From the NCBI GenBank assembly GCA_900752625.1, contig CAADWC010000038.1, positions 1-13,020 of the forward strand: DNA of 13,020 nt, written 5' to 3'. The position numbers were made by a program, and so were the translations under genes. Source of the stretch: Oscillospiraceae bacterium (lineage in GTDB: Bacteria > Bacillota > Clostridia > Oscillospirales > Ruminococcaceae). This document shows positions 11,229-13,020 of this stretch, one piece after another; the stretch's first letter is position 1; every line of letters begins with the position of its first letter. The notes under the pieces were generated by a model. That model was not told the DNA's origin and made no database searches. It saw only the letters and a list, made by a program, of their open reading frames with translations.

Positions 11229-13020
11229 ATGTCTGCCGTAGTGAGCGTAACGCATATGACCGGAAAGCAAAAGAAAACGCTGATAAGAATTATCGTCAGT
11301 GCAGTTCTTCTGATAGCGGCAAGGCTTTGTCCTTTTGAAGGATGGAAAAGTTTCGCAGTATATGCGGTTCCGTACGCAGTTATAGGATGGGACGTTTTAT
11401 GGAGAGCGGTAAGAAATATAAGTCACGGACAGGTGTTTGACGAAAATTTCCTAATGGCTCTTGCTACGGTAGGAGCTCTGGCTACCGGAGAGTATCCGGA
11501 GGCGGTAGCGGTAATGCTGTTTTATCAGATAGGCGAACTGTTCCAGAGCTGTGCGGTAGGAAAGTCCAGGAAATCAATTGCAAGCCTTATGGATATACGG
11601 TCCGATTACGCCAACATTGAAAAGGACGGTCAGCTTGTTCAGGTAGATCCTGATGAAATTGCTGTCGGAGATACTATTATAGTCAAACCGGGAGAAAAAA
11701 TCCCCCTGGACGGTATCGTGACCGAAGGAAAGTCTACTGTTGACACCTCTGCGCTTACGGGAGAAAGCGTTCCTAAAACTGTTTATGAGGACAGCGACGT
11801 AATAAGCGGATGCATAAATCAAAGCGGACTTATCAAAGTCAGGGTAACTAAGCCCTTCGGCGAATCGACAGTAGCTAAAATCCTTGACCTTGTTGAGAAT
11901 GCGTCGTCAAAGAAAGCAAAGGCGGAAAACTTTATCGCTAAATTTGCAAGATTCTATACTCCTATAGTAGTAATATCTGCGCTGATGCTGGCAATAGTTC
12001 CGCCGCTTATAACAGGCGGAAACTGGTCGGAATGGATACACCGGGCTCTTATATTCTTAGTTATTTCCTGTCCCTGTGCTTTGGTTATTTCCGTTCCTCT
12101 CAGCTTTTTCGGCGGCATAGGAGGAGCAAGCCGCAGCGGAATTCTTGTAAAAGGCGGCAATTATCTTGAGGCGCTTGCCGGAACGGAAATAGTTGTATTC
12201 GATAAAACCGGAACGCTTACAAAGGGTGTTTTCAACGTAACTGCGGTTCATCCCGATAAAATATCAGAAAGCAGGCTTATAGAGCTTGCCGCCTACGCTG
12301 AAAGCTATTCTGTTCACCCCATTGCAAAGTCGATAATCGAGGCCTACGGAATGGATATTGACAGCATGAGGATATCCTCGTCGCAGGAGATTTCCGGAAA
12401 AGGAGTAAAGTCGGTAATAGATAATATGGAGGTTTGCGCCGGAAACGGAAAGCTTATGGACGAGATAGGAGTAAGCTGGCATCCGTGTCATCATACCGGC
12501 ACTACGGTCCATATTGCCGTTAATGGAAAATATGCAGGTCATATCGTTATCTCCGACGAAATAAAGGAAACTTCGGCTCAGGCGATAGCAGATCTGAAAG
12601 AAAGAGGTATATCCAAGACGGTTATGCTTACGGGCGATTCAAAAGAAACCGGCGAGGGCGTCGCCCGAGAGCTTGGGATCGATCAGGTTTACTCTCAGCT
12701 TCTTCCCGCCGATAAGGTCGCAAAGGTCGAGGAGATTTTGAAGGAGAAAAGTGCAAAGGGCAGGCTGGTGTTTGTGGGCGACGGAATCAACGATGCGCCG
12801 GTGCTTTCAAGAGCGGATATAGGAATCGCGATGGGAGCTATGGGCTCTGACGCGGCGATCGAGGCAGCAGATATTGTTCTTATGGACGACAATCCACGGA
12901 AGATAGCCAAGGCGATAGATATTTCAAGAAAAACGCTTACAATAGTACGGCAGAATATTGTCTTTGCTCTGGGAGTAAAGCTGGCGGTGCTTGTGCTGGG
13001 AGCGCTGGGAATGGCTAATA
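11229..13020 (+). CDS. cadA: P1B-type heavy-metal-exporting ATPase (Zn/Cd/Pb class), 3' end cut by the window
   Basis: An inner-membrane ATPase that should pump Zn(II), Cd(II) or Pb(II) out of the cytoplasm; 597 residues are visible. Landmarks in order: two N-terminal helices, actuator loop TGES (177-180), membrane metal site C281-P282-C283, phosphorylated D325 in DKTGT, the P1B-specific H363-P364, GDGIND beginning at 517, and N576-x7-K584 in the next helix. CPC together with N-x7-K identifies the Zn/Cd/Pb class (P1B-2) rather than copper pumps. The symbol is given by family only; zntA is equally possible. There is no N-terminal HMA domain; the preceding gene supplies one. The reading frame opens at 11220, so the ATG at 11229 is the first Met. 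A weak AAGG lies seven bases upstream, while a perfect AGGAGG (11202-11207) is 21 bases away with foldable sequence between; ATG 11256 is an alternative. Only the final helices and C-terminus are missing. Confidence 0.93.
   Translation, partial: MSAVVSVTHMTGKQKKTLIRIIVSAVLLIAARLCPFEGWKSFAVYAVPYAVIGWDVLWRAVRNISHGQVFDENFLMALATVGALATGEYPEAVAVMLFYQIGELFQSCAVGKSRKSIASLMDIRSDYANIEKDGQLVQVDPDEIAVGDTIIVKPGEKIPLDGIVTEGKSTVDTSALTGESVPKTVYEDSDVISGCINQSGLIKVRVTKPFGESTVAKILDLVENASSKKAKAENFIAKFARFYTPIVVISALMLAIVPPLITGGNWSEWIHRALIFLVISCPCALVISVPLSFFGGIGGASRSGILVKGGNYLEALAGTEIVVFDKTGTLTKGVFNVTAVHPDKISESRLIELAAYAESYSVHPIAKSIIEAYGMDIDSMRISSSQEISGKGVKSVIDNMEVCAGNGKLMDEIGVSWHPCHHTGTTVHIAVNGKYAGHIVISDEIKETSAQAIADLKERGISKTVMLTGDSKETGEGVARELGIDQVYSQLLPADKVAKVEEILKEKSAKGRLVFVGDGINDAPVLSRADIGIAMGAMGSDAAIEAADIVLMDDNPRKIAKAIDISRKTLTIVRQNIVFALGVKLAVLVLGALGMAN

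Noticed and set aside
1..13020. CRISPR array, tRNA or rRNA gene, insertion sequence, prophage or defence island
   Set aside because: No regularly spaced repeats, cloverleaf sequences, transposase or phage-type products were seen on either strand.

Overview
The window looks like a chromosomal segment of a low-to-medium GC, Gram-positive gut or rumen Clostridia member, most likely a Ruminococcus-type fibre degrader. Four things suggest this: strong AGGAGG-type ribosome binding sites; secreted and membrane-anchored proteins with Gram-positive style signal and anchor regions and no outer-membrane features; a secreted GH5 beta-mannanase with a C-terminal module resembling ruminococcal carbohydrate-binding modules; and clostridial-style codon use. 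The genus is inferred from family resemblance only.

Layout. (1) Positions 101-6234: a promoter followed by two co-directional genes. The first encodes a 1375-residue membrane-anchored extracellular protein with a helical/TPR-like stalk, a von Willebrand A (VWA) domain with an intact MIDAS, an Ig-like domain and a long uncharacterised beta-rich tail. The second encodes a 627-residue signal-peptide protein with Ig/FN3-like domains and three C-terminal membrane helices. They probably form a cell-surface pair of unknown function. (2) Positions 6308-6841: a compact monocistronic Nudix hydrolase unit with a near-consensus promoter, a 5' hairpin and an intrinsic terminator. (3) Positions 6842-7188: a 350-base non-coding stretch ending in the promoter region of (4), the mannanase gene (7189-8622), which is followed by a 10-bp-stem terminator at 8781-8820. 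(5) Positions 8865-13020: a divergent metal-homeostasis island. A ZIP-family importer lies on the minus strand. Opposite it runs a plus-strand operon of ArsR/SmtB-type repressor, GNAT acetyltransferase, free-standing heavy-metal-associated (HMA) protein and a P1B-type ATPase whose 3' end is cut by the window edge.

How the genes fit together. The repressor keeps both SmtB-family metal sites (alpha5: D100, H102, H113, E116; alpha3N candidates: C10, D14, C57, D60). A classic ArsR-family operator overlaps the -10 of its own promoter, so the exporter operon should be derepressed by excess Zn(II), Cd(II) or Pb(II). The ATPase carries CPC and N-x7-K metal-site motifs typical of Zn/Cd/Pb exporters. 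Its metal-binding domain is supplied as a separate small protein. The divergent ZIP gene would do the opposite job, metal uptake. Its upstream region holds a different signal, two copies of a 17-bp dyad (AACCTGT-N4-ACAGAT) in opposite orientation.

The most interesting unexplained signals are this dyad pair, a hairpin sitting between the ideal Shine-Dalgarno and the start codon of the repressor gene (with a looser version before the ATPase), and the uncharacterised VWA/Ig surface pair. No tRNA, rRNA, CRISPR array, insertion sequence or prophage gene was seen.
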